Assembly: GCF_027568475.1 (NCBI RefSeq) | Contig: NZ_JANKZG010000002.1 | Span: 186,001-250,000 of the forward strand | Length of the DNA: 64,000 bases | Direction of reading: 5' to 3' | Source of the DNA: Acinetobacter sp. HY1485 | Lineage (GTDB): Bacteria; Pseudomonadota; Gammaproteobacteria; Pseudomonadales; Moraxellaceae | Shown here: positions 43,012 to 53,231 of the stretch, in pieces | Layout: the number at the start of each line of letters is the position of its first letter | Numbering within the stretch: position 1 is the first letter of the stretch | The notes under the pieces: generated by a model | Databases searched by the model: none | Told to the model about the DNA's origin: nothing | Seen by the model: the letters and a program-made list of their open reading frames with translations, nothing else | Program-made: the position numbers and the translations under genes

Positions 43012-44868
43012 TTATAAGCCAAAATAACGCGATGCAATCTGGTAAGTTAAGCAAGACATTAAATATGCCAAGCCAAACAGATATGCCAACATACCTGCAA
43101 CTGTTTTCCAAGAGCCTGTTTCACGGCGTGCAGTAGCAAGGGTAGATAAACAATGAGGTGCATAAATAAACCACACCAATAACGACAATCCTGTTGCAAT
43201 TGTCCAACCAGAATTTGGTGAACTAATTAAATGTGTTAAACCTTGCGCCATTGCCTCATCATCTGCACCTGATAACGCATAAACCGTTGCCAATGCAGAA
43301 ATTAGAACCTCACGCGCTGCCATTGCAGGAATTAAGACAATACAGATCTCCCAATTAAACCCAATTGGTGCAAACAACGGTTGCATTAAATGTCCGAGCT
43401 GTCCTGCAAAGCTATAATCTATGGCAGGTAACGTAGCATTTGCAGGCGGTTGCGGAAAAGTAGATAAAAACCAAAGCAATACAGACAGTGCCACAATAAT
43501 GCCACCGACACGCTTTAAGAAAATTTTACCACGGTCTAATAAGCCAATCGCAATACTCTTTGGATTTGGAATACGGTAGCTTGGTAACTCCATAATAAGC
43601 GCATGTTGTGATTTATCTTTTTGTAAAAGCTTCACCACAAATGCAACCACTAAAGCACTTAAAATACCTGCAAAATACAAGATAAACAGCACAACACCTT
43701 GTAAATTTAAAAAGCCAAGAACTGTTTTACTTGGAATAAATGCAGCAATTAATAACGTATAAACAGGTAAACGTGCCGAACACGTCATTAAAGGAGCAAC
43801 TAAAATTGTAATTAAACGATCTCGTGGGTCGTTAATACTACGCGTTGCCATAATGCCGGGGACAGCACATGCAAAACTTGATAGTAATGGAATAAATGCA
43901 CGCCCACTCAACCCTGCCTTATACATCAATTTATCGAGTAAAAATGCTGCGCGTGGTAAATAACCACTTTCTTCTAACACCAAAATAAAAAAGAATAAAA
44001 ATAGAATTTGAGGTAAATAAACAATTACACTGCCTGTGCCTGTAATAATGCCATCTACAATTAAACTTTTAAGTGTTGGTTGAGTAATATACGGCGCAAT
44101 TTGTGCACCAAACCATGCAAATGCACTTGCTATGGCATCCATAAATGGCGCTGCCCATGCAAATACGGCTTGGAAAATGACAAACATAAATACAACAAGG
44201 CTGATCAAACCAAACACAGGATGCAAAAAGATTCGATCTAAAAATTCAGTTCGCTGATCATCATGGTTAATAAAAACCACTGCATCTTCTAAAATCATGG
44301 CAACTTTTTGATGATGATCACCAATAAGTCCATTCATTTCAGTTTGTTGCATACTAAAATTTTGTTGCTCAAGTGCCTCAATTAAATTTGCAACACCAGA
44401 AGCGTGTGTTCCTACAGTCTCAACCACAGGTACGCCCAAACGTTCAGTCAGTTTTTGAACATTCACTTGAATGCCACGGCGACGTGCTTCGTCAACCATG
44501 TTTAATACGACTAAAACAGGGCGTCCAAGTTCTAAAATTTCAAGCACTAGACGTAAATGTAATTTTAAATTAGTGGCATCTACCACACACAAAAATGCAT
44601 CTTGTTCTTTTTCTAAATCAATTTTCCCTAAGCACACATCACGCGTGACTGCTTCATCGGGACTTGTGGCATCTAAACTATAAGCACCGGGTAAATCTAA
44701 AACACGGACTTGTTTACGCGAAGGTAAATTAAAAAATCCTACCTTACGCTCAACTGTAACACCTGCATAGTTTCCTACTTTTTGGCGCGTCCCAGTGAGT
44801 TGATTAAACACAGACGTTTTACCACAGTTAGGATTACCGACTAAGGCAACACGCAAAGATTCACTCAT
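43012..44868 (-). CDS. feoB: ferrous iron transporter FeoB
   Basis: 618 residues. N-terminal GTPase domain with G1 GNPNCGKTS (11-19), switch region GNYAGVTVERK, G3 DLPGAYSL, and G4 NMVDEA; then two Gate-type membrane cores (PLLSSFACAVPGIMATRSI and LIPAMAAREVLISALA). This is the shorter FeoB form (E. coli has about 770 residues). Imports Fe(II) across the inner membrane. It overlaps feoA by four bases. Confidence 0.95.
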   Translation of the reverse strand: MSESLRVALVGNPNCGKTSVFNQLTGTRQKVGNYAGVTVERKVGFFNLPSRKQVRVLDLPGAYSLDATSPDEAVTRDVCLGKIDLEKEQDAFLCVVDATNLKLHLRLVLEILELGRPVLVVLNMVDEARRRGIQVNVQKLTERLGVPVVETVGTHASGVANLIEALEQQNFSMQQTEMNGLIGDHHQKVAMILEDAVVFINHDDQRTEFLDRIFLHPVFGLISLVVFMFVIFQAVFAWAAPFMDAIASAFAWFGAQIAPYITQPTLKSLIVDGIITGTGSVIVYLPQILFLFFFILVLEESGYLPRAAFLLDKLMYKAGLSGRAFIPLLSSFACAVPGIMATRSINDPRDRLITILVAPLMTCSARLPVYTLLIAAFIPSKTVLGFLNLQGVVLFILYFAGILSALVVAFVVKLLQKDKSQHALIMELPSYRIPNPKSIAIGLLDRGKIFLKRVGGIIVALSVLLWFLSTFPQPPANATLPAIDYSFAGQLGHLMQPLFAPIGFNWEICIVLIPAMAAREVLISALATVYALSGADDEAMAQGLTHLISSPNSGWTIATGLSLLVWFIYAPHCLSTLATARRETGSWKTVAGMLAYLFGLAYLMSCLTYQIASRYFGL

Positions 44869-45140
44869 GCAACACCGTCCTGATTAATTTCAATTTTGGC
44901 AGCTTCGGCTTTTCGTAAAGCAAAACGCGTAAATCCAATTTGAATTAACAATGGATCACCACCAAAAAAACCACGAGCCACTACCTTTAAAGAAGCGCCG
45001 GGAATAAAGCCCAATGTTTCTAAACGGCTAGCAATTAAGTCAACTTGCTCGTTTTCGCCACATTGATGATTGATTTTTGTGACAAGTGCACTTTGTTTGA
45101 CTTTCAAATCTGATAGCAACACAGCATCATATCCAAACAT
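44865..45140 (-). CDS. feoA: FeoA family protein
   Basis: 91 residues, SH3-like domain: LSDLKVKQSALVTKIN, RLETLGFIPGASLKVVARGFFGGDPLLIQIGFTRFALRKAEAAKIEI. Partner of FeoB. No clear ribosome site precedes the ATG, which lies in an AT-rich leader near a Fur-like site, so the start is somewhat uncertain. First gene of feoA-feoB-Cys-rich. Confidence 0.92.
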   Translation of the reverse strand: MFGYDAVLLSDLKVKQSALVTKINHQCGENEQVDLIASRLETLGFIPGASLKVVARGFFGGDPLLIQIGFTRFALRKAEAAKIEINQDGVA

Positions 45141-45157
45141 TTTTTATTATTATAAAC

Positions 45158-45178
45158 ATAAATGAGAATAGTTTACAT
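45158..45178 (-). promoter_or_regulatory. Fur-box-like operator upstream of feoA
   Basis: On the minus strand GTAAACTATTCTCATTT agrees with the Fur consensus half TATTCTCATT fully and with the other half partly (about 14 of 17 positions). It lies about 20 bases upstream of feoA, where repressor binding would block transcription under iron-replete conditions. Confidence 0.55.
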
Positions 45179-45272
45179 ACGCAATATACAATCAATTACT
45201 TCGTCTTCATTCGACTTTTCCATGTTTTTGCACTAAATTAAAGCATGATTTACCCTATCCGATCACCACATT

Positions 45273-46190
45273 ATGCAAGCAAAAAAACCACGTATCCCTA
45301 CACCTGTTCGTATTCCCGAAACAGCAAGTTTTTTATTGGCATATCGTGATTATCTAGTGGCAAATGCTGTGAGCCCACACACACGTAATGCCTATTTATC
45401 AGACCTGATTCAATGTAGCCAATACATCACGTTTCCCATGCCACAATGGACAAAATCAGAGATTGAACAGGTACTTGCACAGCTTAGTCAGGCAGGCAAA
45501 AGTCCACGCTCTGTTGCACGTTGTGTTTCTGCTTTACGTTCTTTCTTTAAATTCTTGCGTGAACAAAAACTCAGAACAGATAACCCACTAAGCCAACATA
45601 AAACACCTCAAATTGGGCGCACCCTTCCGCATGACTTATCAGAAAAAGAAGTTGAAGCACTACTTGATGCACCTAATATTTATACAGCTTTAGGACTACG
45701 TGACCGTGCGATGCTAGAAGTATTGTATGCCTGTGGCTTGCGTGTAAGTGAGCTAATTAATTTAAAACTCGAACTGATTAATTTAAACCAAGGCTATTTA
45801 CGAATTTTAGGTAAAGGCAACAAAGAACGCCTTGTTCCATTAGGACAACATGCCAAAGAGTGGATCGAAAAATATTTACTAGAAGCACGTCCACAGCTAA
45901 TCAAATCTCATATTGATTACTTATTTTTAACTCAACACGGCGGCATTATGAGCCGTCAGAATTTTTGGTATGCCTTAAAACGTTATGCGCTTATTGCCAA
46001 TATTCAAACTGAAATTTCACCACATACCTTACGCCATGCATTCGCTACGCATTTACTCAATCATGGTGCAGACCTACGCGTCGTACAAATGCTGCTAGGA
46101 CATACCGATTTATCGACCACTCAAATCTATACCCATGTTGCACAAATTCGCTTACAACAATTGCATGCAAAGCATCATCCACGTGCATAA
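45273..46190 (+). CDS. xerD: site-specific tyrosine recombinase XerD
   Basis: 305 residues. N-terminal SAM-like core-binding domain (FLLAYRDYLVANAVSPHTRNAYLSDL) and catalytic domain with all active residues: R157 (CGLRVSEL), K181 (GKGNKERLVPLG), H251 and R254 (HTLRHAFATH), H277 (LLGH) and nucleophile Y286 (IYTHV). Resolves chromosome dimers at dif with XerC. No integron or att-like repeats are seen nearby, and the order xerD-dsbC is conserved, so this is the housekeeping recombinase. Confidence 0.95.
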   Translation: MQAKKPRIPTPVRIPETASFLLAYRDYLVANAVSPHTRNAYLSDLIQCSQYITFPMPQWTKSEIEQVLAQLSQAGKSPRSVARCVSALRSFFKFLREQKLRTDNPLSQHKTPQIGRTLPHDLSEKEVEALLDAPNIYTALGLRDRAMLEVLYACGLRVSELINLKLELINLNQGYLRILGKGNKERLVPLGQHAKEWIEKYLLEARPQLIKSHIDYLFLTQHGGIMSRQNFWYALKRYALIANIQTEISPHTLRHAFATHLLNHGADLRVVQMLLGHTDLSTTQIYTHVAQIRLQQLHAKHHPRA

Positions 46191-46297
46191 TTCACAATTT
46201 TATACATTATTTGATGCGTAAAAGCCCTCAGCGTCAGGCGGTTTTTTGTTATGCTAGTGCTTTATTTTGATCATTCGACATGCGTCAAAGGTTTTTT

Positions 46298-47116
46298 ATG
46301 TCTCTTAATTTTTCTAAGACTTTACTTTCTTGTGCCTTATTTTGTGGTGTTTTAACAACAACAGCATGCTCTAAAGAATCAACCGCTTCACAAAAGTCTG
46401 AGTCACTTACTGCAACTGCACCTGCAACGGGTGAAGCTTCACCAATTTTAGAACAAAACGAAAAGCAACGCTTTATTACAACATTACAAGAGCAACTTAA
46501 AAAAGCCAACATCAACGTGAAGATCAGTGATGTTAAGCGAACAGAAGTGCCTAATATTTATTGGGTAAATCTAGAAAATATGCCATCTGTTTATGCCACT
46601 GCCGATGGTAAATATATTATTCAAGGCGATGTGATCCGTTTAGGTGATACTAAATTACACAACGTAAGCGAAGGTTTACAAGCACAAGAAAATAAAAAAT
46701 TATTTGCTGCGCTAAATGTTAAAGATTTAATTGTATACCCTGCTAAAGGCACAACAAAACACGTTGTTTATGTCTTTACCGATGCAAGCTGTCCTTATTG
46801 CCATAAATTACACGAATCTATTCCAGATATTAATGCCAAAGGAATTGAGGTTCGTTATATTGCTTGGCCGCGTGGCGAACAATTTATGCCAACCATGGAA
46901 AGCATTTGGTGTAGCAAAGATCGTCAAGCAGCATTTGAAACTGTGGCTAAAGGTGGCGCACTTACGCCTGCACAATGTACCAACCCAATCCGTAGCCAAT
47001 ACGAACTTGGTATGCGCATTGGTGTAAACGGTACACCTGCCATTTATAGCGCAGAGGGTGAGTACTTAGGCGGTTACTTATCTGCTGATGAATTAAGTGC
47101 TCGTCTTACAAAATAA
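46298..47116 (+). CDS. dsbC: DsbC-type thiol:disulfide isomerase, probable lipoprotein
   Basis: 272 residues. Signal peptide with Cys24 at GVLTTTAC, a weak lipobox, so lipidation is possible. N-terminal dimerisation domain (about 50-140) and a thioredoxin domain with active site C165-P-Y-C168 (TDASCPYCHKL) and the cis-Pro loop NGTPAIY. Corrects wrong disulfides in the periplasm. AAAGG lies six bases before this ATG; an ATG 18 bases upstream is an alternative. Confidence 0.9.
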   Translation: MSLNFSKTLLSCALFCGVLTTTACSKESTASQKSESLTATAPATGEASPILEQNEKQRFITTLQEQLKKANINVKISDVKRTEVPNIYWVNLENMPSVYATADGKYIIQGDVIRLGDTKLHNVSEGLQAQENKKLFAALNVKDLIVYPAKGTTKHVVYVFTDASCPYCHKLHESIPDINAKGIEVRYIAWPRGEQFMPTMESIWCSKDRQAAFETVAKGGALTPAQCTNPIRSQYELGMRIGVNGTPAIYSAEGEYLGGYLSADELSARLTK

Positions 47117-47240
47117 TTCATCTAAAACTGAATATAATTCAATATTTAGGTGAAGATTATCTGATCTTCACCTACCCGCCTTATCTTTTTTTAGCTATGA
47201 TCTAAAACAATCTCAATTTATCTTTAGTTTGGAGTGTGAC

Positions 47241-48542
47241 GTGAAACCAGTACGTCTGGCTATATTAGGTCTTGGTACCGTCGGTGGTGGTGCCCTTAAG
47301 CTATTACAAGAAAATGCTGCTGAAATTAAGCGTCGCACCGGTCGAGACATTCAAATTACTCACGTTGGAACACGCCGTCCACGTCCTGAATTAGAATTAA
47401 ATGGCATTAAACAAAGTGCAGATTTGTTAGATATTGTTCGCCAACCCGATGTAGATATTGTGGTTGAAGTGATTGGGGGCATTCACCCTGCGCTTGAAAT
47501 TCTTCAAGAAGCAATGAAGCATGGCAAACAAATTGTAACAGCGAACAAAGCATTACTTGCAGAACATGGCAATGAGCTATTTAAAGCAGCCGAAGACAAC
47601 AATGTGCAAATTGCCTATGAAGCTGCGGTTGCAGGTGGTATTCCCATTATCAAAGTAATGCGTGAAGGCTTAGCAGCCAACCGTATAGATTGGTTAGCAG
47701 GCATCATCAACGGTACAGGTAACTTTATCCTGACAGAAATGCGTGATAAAGGACGTACATTTGAAGATGTACTCAAAGAAGCGCAAGAGCTTGGTTATGC
47801 AGAAGCAGATCCAACTTTTGATGTTGAAGGCATTGATGCCGCGCATAAACTGACTATGCTCGCCTCTATTGCATTTGGTATTCCACTTCAGTTTGATAAG
47901 GTGTATACCGAAGGCATCAGCAAAGTCACTGCACAAGATGTGAAATATGCCGAAGAACTTGGCTACCGTATTAAACATTTAGGCATTGCACGCCGTGCAG
48001 AACAAGGGATTGAGTTACGTGTTCACCCAACACTCATTCCTGAAGATGCACTCATTGCGAATGTAAACGGTGTTAAAAATGCCGTACTTGTACAATCTAA
48101 TGCACTAGGTCCAACACTTTATTATGGTGCAGGTGCAGGTGCCGGACCAACAGCATCGGCTGTGGTCGCAGATATCATTGATATTGTGCGTGACATTAGC
48201 TACACCGAAGATGGTGCAGGTACAGTGCCACAACTTGCCTTTGAAGCGCTGACAGATTTACCAATTTTAGCGCATAATGAAATGACCACCTCTTACTACA
48301 TTCGTTTAAATGTGGTAGAACAAACAGGGGTACTTGCAGAAATTACATCAATTTTAAGCCATGCAGGCATTAGCATTGATGCGATTATGCAACAACCGCG
48401 TAAAAAAGATTTAATCCCTGTGGTGATCTTAACGCACCCTGTTGTAGAAGCAAAAATGGAAGAAGCGCTACAACAAATTCAAGCACTCACGGCAATTCGT
48501 GGCGAAATTGTCCGAATCCGTTTAGAAGCGCTTGATAAGTAA
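47241..48542 (+). CDS. hom: homoserine dehydrogenase
   Basis: 433 residues. NAD(P)-binding start VRLAILGLGTVGGGALKLL, catalytic domain AAVAGGIPIIKVMREGLAANRIDWLAGIINGTGNFIL and YAEADPTFDVEGIDAAHKL, and a C-terminal ACT domain (YYIRLNVVEQTGVLAEITSILSHAGISIDAIMQQP) for threonine feedback. Reduces aspartate semialdehyde to homoserine. GTG start at 47241, six bases after GGAG; a TTG 12 bases upstream is less likely. 57 bases before thrC. Confidence 0.96.
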   Translation: MKPVRLAILGLGTVGGGALKLLQENAAEIKRRTGRDIQITHVGTRRPRPELELNGIKQSADLLDIVRQPDVDIVVEVIGGIHPALEILQEAMKHGKQIVTANKALLAEHGNELFKAAEDNNVQIAYEAAVAGGIPIIKVMREGLAANRIDWLAGIINGTGNFILTEMRDKGRTFEDVLKEAQELGYAEADPTFDVEGIDAAHKLTMLASIAFGIPLQFDKVYTEGISKVTAQDVKYAEELGYRIKHLGIARRAEQGIELRVHPTLIPEDALIANVNGVKNAVLVQSNALGPTLYYGAGAGAGPTASAVVADIIDIVRDISYTEDGAGTVPQLAFEALTDLPILAHNEMTTSYYIRLNVVEQTGVLAEITSILSHAGISIDAIMQQPRKKDLIPVVILTHPVVEAKMEEALQQIQALTAIRGEIVRIRLEALDK

Positions 48543-48599
48543 TCAAAATTAGGGGAATATTTCCCCTACTGTATTTATATATTCATTGGAACATCCTCT

Positions 48600-49742
48600 A
48601 TGTCGAATGCCAAACGTTATACTGGTCTTGTAGATCGTTACCGTGATCGTTTACCTGTATCTGACACTACACGTGCTATCTCTTTAGGTGAAGGCAACAC
48701 GCCTTTAATTAAACTTGAGAATATTCCACGTATTATTGGCAAAGATGTTGAAATTTATGTGAAATATGAAGGTTTGAATCCAACGGGTTCATTTAAAGAC
48801 CGTGGTATGACCATGGCGGTGACCAAAGCAGTTGAAGAAGGCTCAAAAGCAATTATTTGTGCATCAACAGGTAATACTTCTGCAGCGGCGGCAGCTTATG
48901 CAGCGCGTGCAGGCATTAAAGCATTTGTGCTCATCCCAGAAGGCAAAATTGCAATGGGTAAATTGGCACAAGCCATGATGTACGGTGCTATCACTATGCA
49001 AATCCGTGGTAACTTTGATGACGGTATGCGCCTTGTAAAAGAAATTGCAAACCATGCGCCTGTCAGCATTGTAAACTCTATTAATCCATACCGTTTGCAA
49101 GGTCAAAAAACGATTGCTTACGAAATTGTGGAAGAGCTTGGTCGCGCACCTGATTATCACTGCCTACCTGTTGGAAATGCAGGCAACATTACTGCACATT
49201 GGATGGGTTATACAGAAGCGGTTGCGAACCAACCTGCTGATGAGTTTGAGCAAGTGGTGTATGACGCTGAGACTGATCAATTTACAGGTCCTAAGCCTGA
49301 AGGCACACCTATTATGGTGGGCTACCAAGCAGCGGGAGCAGCACCATTTTTACGTGGCGCACCTGTAGAAAACCCAGAAACTGTGGCAACTGCTATTCGT
49401 ATTGGTAACCCACAAAGTTTTAACCATGCTAAAGCGGTTGTTCGTGACTCTCAAGGTTGGTTTGATGAACTGACTGATGACGAGATTTTACAAGCACAAC
49501 GCATGTTATCTATGTATGAAGGTGTATTTGTAGAGCCTGCTTCTGCAGCATCACTCGGTGGTGCAATCCGCGATATTAAAGCGGGCAAAATTGCAGAAGG
49601 TTCTGTCATTGTATGTACGGTAACAGGTAATGGTTTAAAAGACCCAGACACTGCGATTAAACAATGCTCAGATGCCGTAATGCTCACCATTGATGCGACA
49701 ATGGATGACGTTAAAACAGCAATTTTAGCGAACATGAAATAA
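48600..49742 (+). CDS. thrC: threonine synthase
   Basis: 380 residues. PLP enzyme making threonine from O-phosphohomoserine. The PLP lysine lies in NPTGSFKDRGMTMAV, the phosphate-binding loop is CASTGNTSAAAAAYAARAG, and VTGNGLKDPDTA ends the domain. This is the short class, in tandem with hom as in Pseudomonas. Ends at a strong terminator. Confidence 0.96.
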   Translation: MSNAKRYTGLVDRYRDRLPVSDTTRAISLGEGNTPLIKLENIPRIIGKDVEIYVKYEGLNPTGSFKDRGMTMAVTKAVEEGSKAIICASTGNTSAAAAAYAARAGIKAFVLIPEGKIAMGKLAQAMMYGAITMQIRGNFDDGMRLVKEIANHAPVSIVNSINPYRLQGQKTIAYEIVEELGRAPDYHCLPVGNAGNITAHWMGYTEAVANQPADEFEQVVYDAETDQFTGPKPEGTPIMVGYQAAGAAPFLRGAPVENPETVATAIRIGNPQSFNHAKAVVRDSQGWFDELTDDEILQAQRMLSMYEGVFVEPASAASLGGAIRDIKAGKIAEGSVIVCTVTGNGLKDPDTAIKQCSDAVMLTIDATMDDVKTAILANMK

Positions 49743-49747
49743 GTCAT

Positions 49748-49776
49748 TAAAAAGCCCTGTCAAACAGGGCTTTTTT
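49748..49776 (+). terminator. intrinsic terminator of hom-thrC
   Basis: AAAAGCCCTGT / ACAGGGCTTTT stem with a three-base loop followed by T residues, eight bases after thrC. It may also serve the convergent pbpG. Confidence 0.9.
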
Positions 49777-49797
49777 ATTGTAAAAAGTTTAATCTTT

Positions 49798-50805
49798 TTA
49801 GATACGTTTAGGTAAATATGTGAGCCAATTCAAAAGATTAGTCGCATCATTATTACGTGCCTGACCTGTTGGTTCACCCATCAATACCACCACCGCAGGA
49901 CGCGAATTTACTGTGGTATGCATCACAACACAACGCCCAGCTTCATTAATAAAGCCTGTTTTAGATAAATTGATATTCCAACCGCCATTACGTACAAGTG
50001 CATTGGTGTTGCTTGATTTTAGAACACGGTAACCTAAATTAAAATCATAATGTGGTGTAGACGCAAATTGACGAATTACTCCATATTTGTAGGCTTCTGT
50101 CGCAAGAATTGCCAAATCACGCGCAGAAGATACATTACGTGGGTCTAAACCTGTTGATTCAAAATAACGCGTTGATGACATACCTAACTGATGTGCTTTT
50201 GAATTCATGGCAGAGATAAATGCAGTACGACCACCTGGATAAGTACGTGCCAATGCAGCCGCAGCAGGATTTTCAGACTTCATTAATGCCACTAATAAAA
50301 TTTCGGCGCGATTCATCTTATCGCCAACACGTAGTGTCGAACTTGCTTTTTTAGGACCTTCAAAATCAATCGGTTGCAGTGTAATTTCTTCCGACATATT
50401 TAGACGTGCATCTGCTGTAATTACAGCGGTCATCAATTTTGTAATAGATGCCATTGGACGTGCACTGTTACTATTTTTACTGTAAAGCACTTCACCTGTA
50501 TGTGCATCCATCACCAATGCAGAGCCTGCGTGTACCGTAGGACCATTACTTGAAAAACTGGTATCTACTACTTGTGGTGCTTGATGGCTTGGTAAAGCAG
50601 AGGTGCGACGGATGGTGGTTGAAAGCTGTGTACTACCCTGAATGTTTGGCTCATCCTCAGCAAGTAGCTCCTTTGCGTCATCTGCCGACCAGCTAATATG
50701 CCCTTGTGTATTATTATTTGTTAAATCTGCAAAGGTATTTGCACTTAACACTGCTAGAATAGACATACCTAAGGCACGTCTGAAAGATTTTTTTAAACTT
50801 TTCAC
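49798..50805 (-). CDS. pbpG: D-alanyl-D-alanine endopeptidase (PBP7/8 family)
   Basis: 335 residues. Signal peptide ending SANTFA, then a serine peptidase S11 domain with SITK (about 120-123), SEN (about 177-179) and KTG (about 282-284). Cleaves D-Ala-mDAP cross-links in the periplasm. I start at the GTG 50805, right before MKSLKKSFRRALG; a GTG 39 bases upstream would give a longer, acidic pre-sequence that is unlike a signal peptide. Neither has a strong ribosome site. Confidence 0.88.
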   Translation of the reverse strand: MKSLKKSFRRALGMSILAVLSANTFADLTNNNTQGHISWSADDAKELLAEDEPNIQGSTQLSTTIRRTSALPSHQAPQVVDTSFSSNGPTVHAGSALVMDAHTGEVLYSKNSNSARPMASITKLMTAVITADARLNMSEEITLQPIDFEGPKKASSTLRVGDKMNRAEILLVALMKSENPAAAALARTYPGGRTAFISAMNSKAHQLGMSSTRYFESTGLDPRNVSSARDLAILATEAYKYGVIRQFASTPHYDFNLGYRVLKSSNTNALVRNGGWNINLSKTGFINEAGRCVVMHTTVNSRPAVVVLMGEPTGQARNNDATNLLNWLTYLPKRI

Positions 50806-51016
50806 AATAAATTCACTCAACTCAAAGACATCAGATACGCCCACGCATCCAGTGTGCTATGCCTTAAATTTACACAATTTCATCACTTCGATGAAGTTTA
50901 GTAATTGTGCATGACTTTTAGGTTAAATTTTAAGATAACATTGCTAATTTTGTCGTTTCATTGCAAGCTTAATTTGCTTTATGTAACAAAAAACTCAATT
51001 ATTGAGGTAAATATTT

Positions 51017-51652
51017 GTGATTTCGGTTTTAGTCGTAGATGACCATGAGTTGGTTCGTACAGGAATTTGCCGTATGTTGGCAGATCATGTAGAAATTGAG
51101 GTAATTGGACAAGCTGAATCAGGCGAAGAAGCACTCTCTTTAGCGCGTCAACATCATCCTGATATTGTATTACTTGATGTGAACATGCCTGGCATTGGAG
51201 GTGTGGAAGCAACACGTCGCTTATTACAAGTGTCTTCTACAATTAAAGTAATTGCAGTTAGTGGTTTGGCAGAAGAACCTTACCCTTCTTTATTACTTAA
51301 GGCGGGTGCAAAAGGCTACATTACCAAAGGTGCACCCATTGAAGAAATGGTGCGTGCCATTAAAAAAGTGATGCAAGGTGGTAAATATTTTAGTGCTGAT
51401 ATTGCAGAACAGCTTGCGAGTGCTTATTTATCTGATAGTGCTCAATCGCCTTTTGATCAATTGTCTGAGCGCGAGATGCAAGTTGCGATGATGGTCGTGA
51501 GTTGTCATAGCGCGCAAGAAATTGCTGATAAACTTTTTGTGAGCGTTAAAACCATCAATACTTATCGTTATCGTATTTTTGAAAAGTTAGATATTGATAG
51601 TGACGTCAAACTCACACATTTAGCGATTCGTTATAACCTCATTCAGCCTTAA
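51017..51652 (+). CDS. gacA: LuxR-type response regulator, GacA/UvrY family
   Basis: 211 residues. Receiver domain (VLVVDDHELVRTGICRMLAD, Asp54 in VLLDVNMPGIGG, Lys in GYITKGA) and a LuxR HTH domain (LSEREMQVAMMVVSCHSAQEIADKLFVSVKTINTYRYRIFEKLDI). GacA activates small RNAs that titrate RsmA/CsrA in relatives. GTG start with GAGGT upstream. The next gene, pilS, starts six bases after its stop, so the three regulators probably share a transcript; uvrC, the usual neighbour in other genera, is absent. Confidence 0.9.
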   Translation: MISVLVVDDHELVRTGICRMLADHVEIEVIGQAESGEEALSLARQHHPDIVLLDVNMPGIGGVEATRRLLQVSSTIKVIAVSGLAEEPYPSLLLKAGAKGYITKGAPIEEMVRAIKKVMQGGKYFSADIAEQLASAYLSDSAQSPFDQLSEREMQVAMMVVSCHSAQEIADKLFVSVKTINTYRYRIFEKLDIDSDVKLTHLAIRYNLIQP

Positions 51653-51658
51653 AAGAAT

Positions 51659-53221
51659 ATGAAGCATTCTGTGGCACAAAATTTTTACCGTTTAGGCTTA
51701 TGGTACGGTAGCTATCGACTCATTATTGCCTCTAGTTTGCTTCTTATTTTTGTTTTAACGTTTATACCTGCTCAAAGTAGCTATATTCATACTCAACTGT
51801 ATTTTTCGACGCTCGCAGGTTATTGTGGTGTCAGTTTATTTCAGTTACTCACGCTTAAATTTTTTTCACAATTTTTAAAACAACAAACGTTATTATTTTG
51901 TCTTGTTGATATTTTATGTTTTAGTAGTTTAACCTTTGCTTTAGGTGGTCCTAACCTTCATGTTGGGATTTTATTTGTCATTACCATTTTTATTGCAAAC
52001 TTACTGCTTGAGCATAAATCAGCACTTACCCTCACTTTAATGTCTGTCATTATTGTGGTGTATATTCAGTTTTTTGGTTCTTGGTTTGATTTTGCAAACT
52101 TAAATAACATCAGTAATAGTCTTTTATTGGCGTTTTTGTTTTTTGCTGTATACGGCACAGCACAGTTTGCAGTACAACGCTTTAAAGTCCTCGAAAAACT
52201 TACGGCACATCAATATTTAGAGTTAATGCAACTTCAAGACTTAAACCGTGCCATTTTAGAACAAATTAGCATGGGGTATTTAGTAGTTGATGAAGATCTA
52301 AATATTATCTTAAGCAATCCTGCCTCTCACCAACTGTTAGGTATGCCTGCCTCTTCTTTGTTTAGAACAGTATCGCTTCAGGAGCTTCAAAAAGATTTTT
52401 ACCATTATTTAGATACACATCAACCCAGTCATGGCGAGCGTTTTATTTTTGATACTGTACAGTCTAAATTTAGCATACACGTTCAAATTCAAAAACTTGA
52501 TGTACCCCAACAAACACTTACCCTTTTAATTATGCAAGATGCACAAAAATTAAACCAACATGTGCAACAACTTAAGCTTGCCGCACTTGGACAACTTTCT
52601 GCCAGTATTGCCCATGAAATTCGCAATCCACTTGCCAGTATTGTGCAAGCTAACGAGTTGTATTTAGATGCACCTCAAGAAGAACAACAAATGCTTAATC
52701 AAATGATTAGCAAACAAAGTCATCGCATTGACAATATCATTCAATCTACACTAAATATGGCACATAGCAAAGCCACTGCACCGACTGATATTGCACTGTA
52801 TCATTTTTTACCTCAACTGATTGAGGAAAATTTTAAGTCACAACAGTCTCATATTCATATCAAAATTCATCAACCACTGCGTATTGCTTTTGACGAGTCT
52901 CAACTTAGACAAGTGTTGATTAATCTAATTCAAAATGCCTTACAACATAATCATCCTACCGCAAAATTTATTGAACTTTATGCTTATGCCCAAGAAGATG
53001 ACGCTTATATTGATGTGATTGATTTTGGTAATGGTGTACAAAAAGAGAATATCAAAGATTTATTTTCACCATTTTTTACCACCGAAATTAATGGCACAGG
53101 CTTAGGGTTATATCTTTCTCATAGCTTTTGTGAAGCAAATCAAGCAAAATTAAACTATATCAAACTAAAAAGCGGAACTTGCTTTCGCATTGAATGCATG
53201 CGCATTCAGGACAATAAATAA
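51659..53221 (+). CDS. pilS: sensor histidine kinase PilS
   Basis: 520 residues. About six membrane spans (20-175), a PAS domain (205-290) and a histidine kinase with His319 in SASIAHEIRNPLAS, N box LINLIQNALQHN, and G boxes DFGNGVQ and GTGLGLYLS. Partner of PilR for type IV pilin transcription in relatives. Confidence 0.9.
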   Translation: MKHSVAQNFYRLGLWYGSYRLIIASSLLLIFVLTFIPAQSSYIHTQLYFSTLAGYCGVSLFQLLTLKFFSQFLKQQTLLFCLVDILCFSSLTFALGGPNLHVGILFVITIFIANLLLEHKSALTLTLMSVIIVVYIQFFGSWFDFANLNNISNSLLLAFLFFAVYGTAQFAVQRFKVLEKLTAHQYLELMQLQDLNRAILEQISMGYLVVDEDLNIILSNPASHQLLGMPASSLFRTVSLQELQKDFYHYLDTHQPSHGERFIFDTVQSKFSIHVQIQKLDVPQQTLTLLIMQDAQKLNQHVQQLKLAALGQLSASIAHEIRNPLASIVQANELYLDAPQEEQQMLNQMISKQSHRIDNIIQSTLNMAHSKATAPTDIALYHFLPQLIEENFKSQQSHIHIKIHQPLRIAFDESQLRQVLINLIQNALQHNHPTAKFIELYAYAQEDDAYIDVIDFGNGVQKENIKDLFSPFFTTEINGTGLGLYLSHSFCEANQAKLNYIKLKSGTCFRIECMRIQDNK

Positions 53222-53231
53222 TTAGGATACT

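Noticed and set aside
45273..46190. XerD-like recombinase as a sign of an integrated element
   Set aside because: All neighbours are core genes in conserved order (xerD-dsbC-hom-thrC) and no direct repeats or att-like sites flank it.
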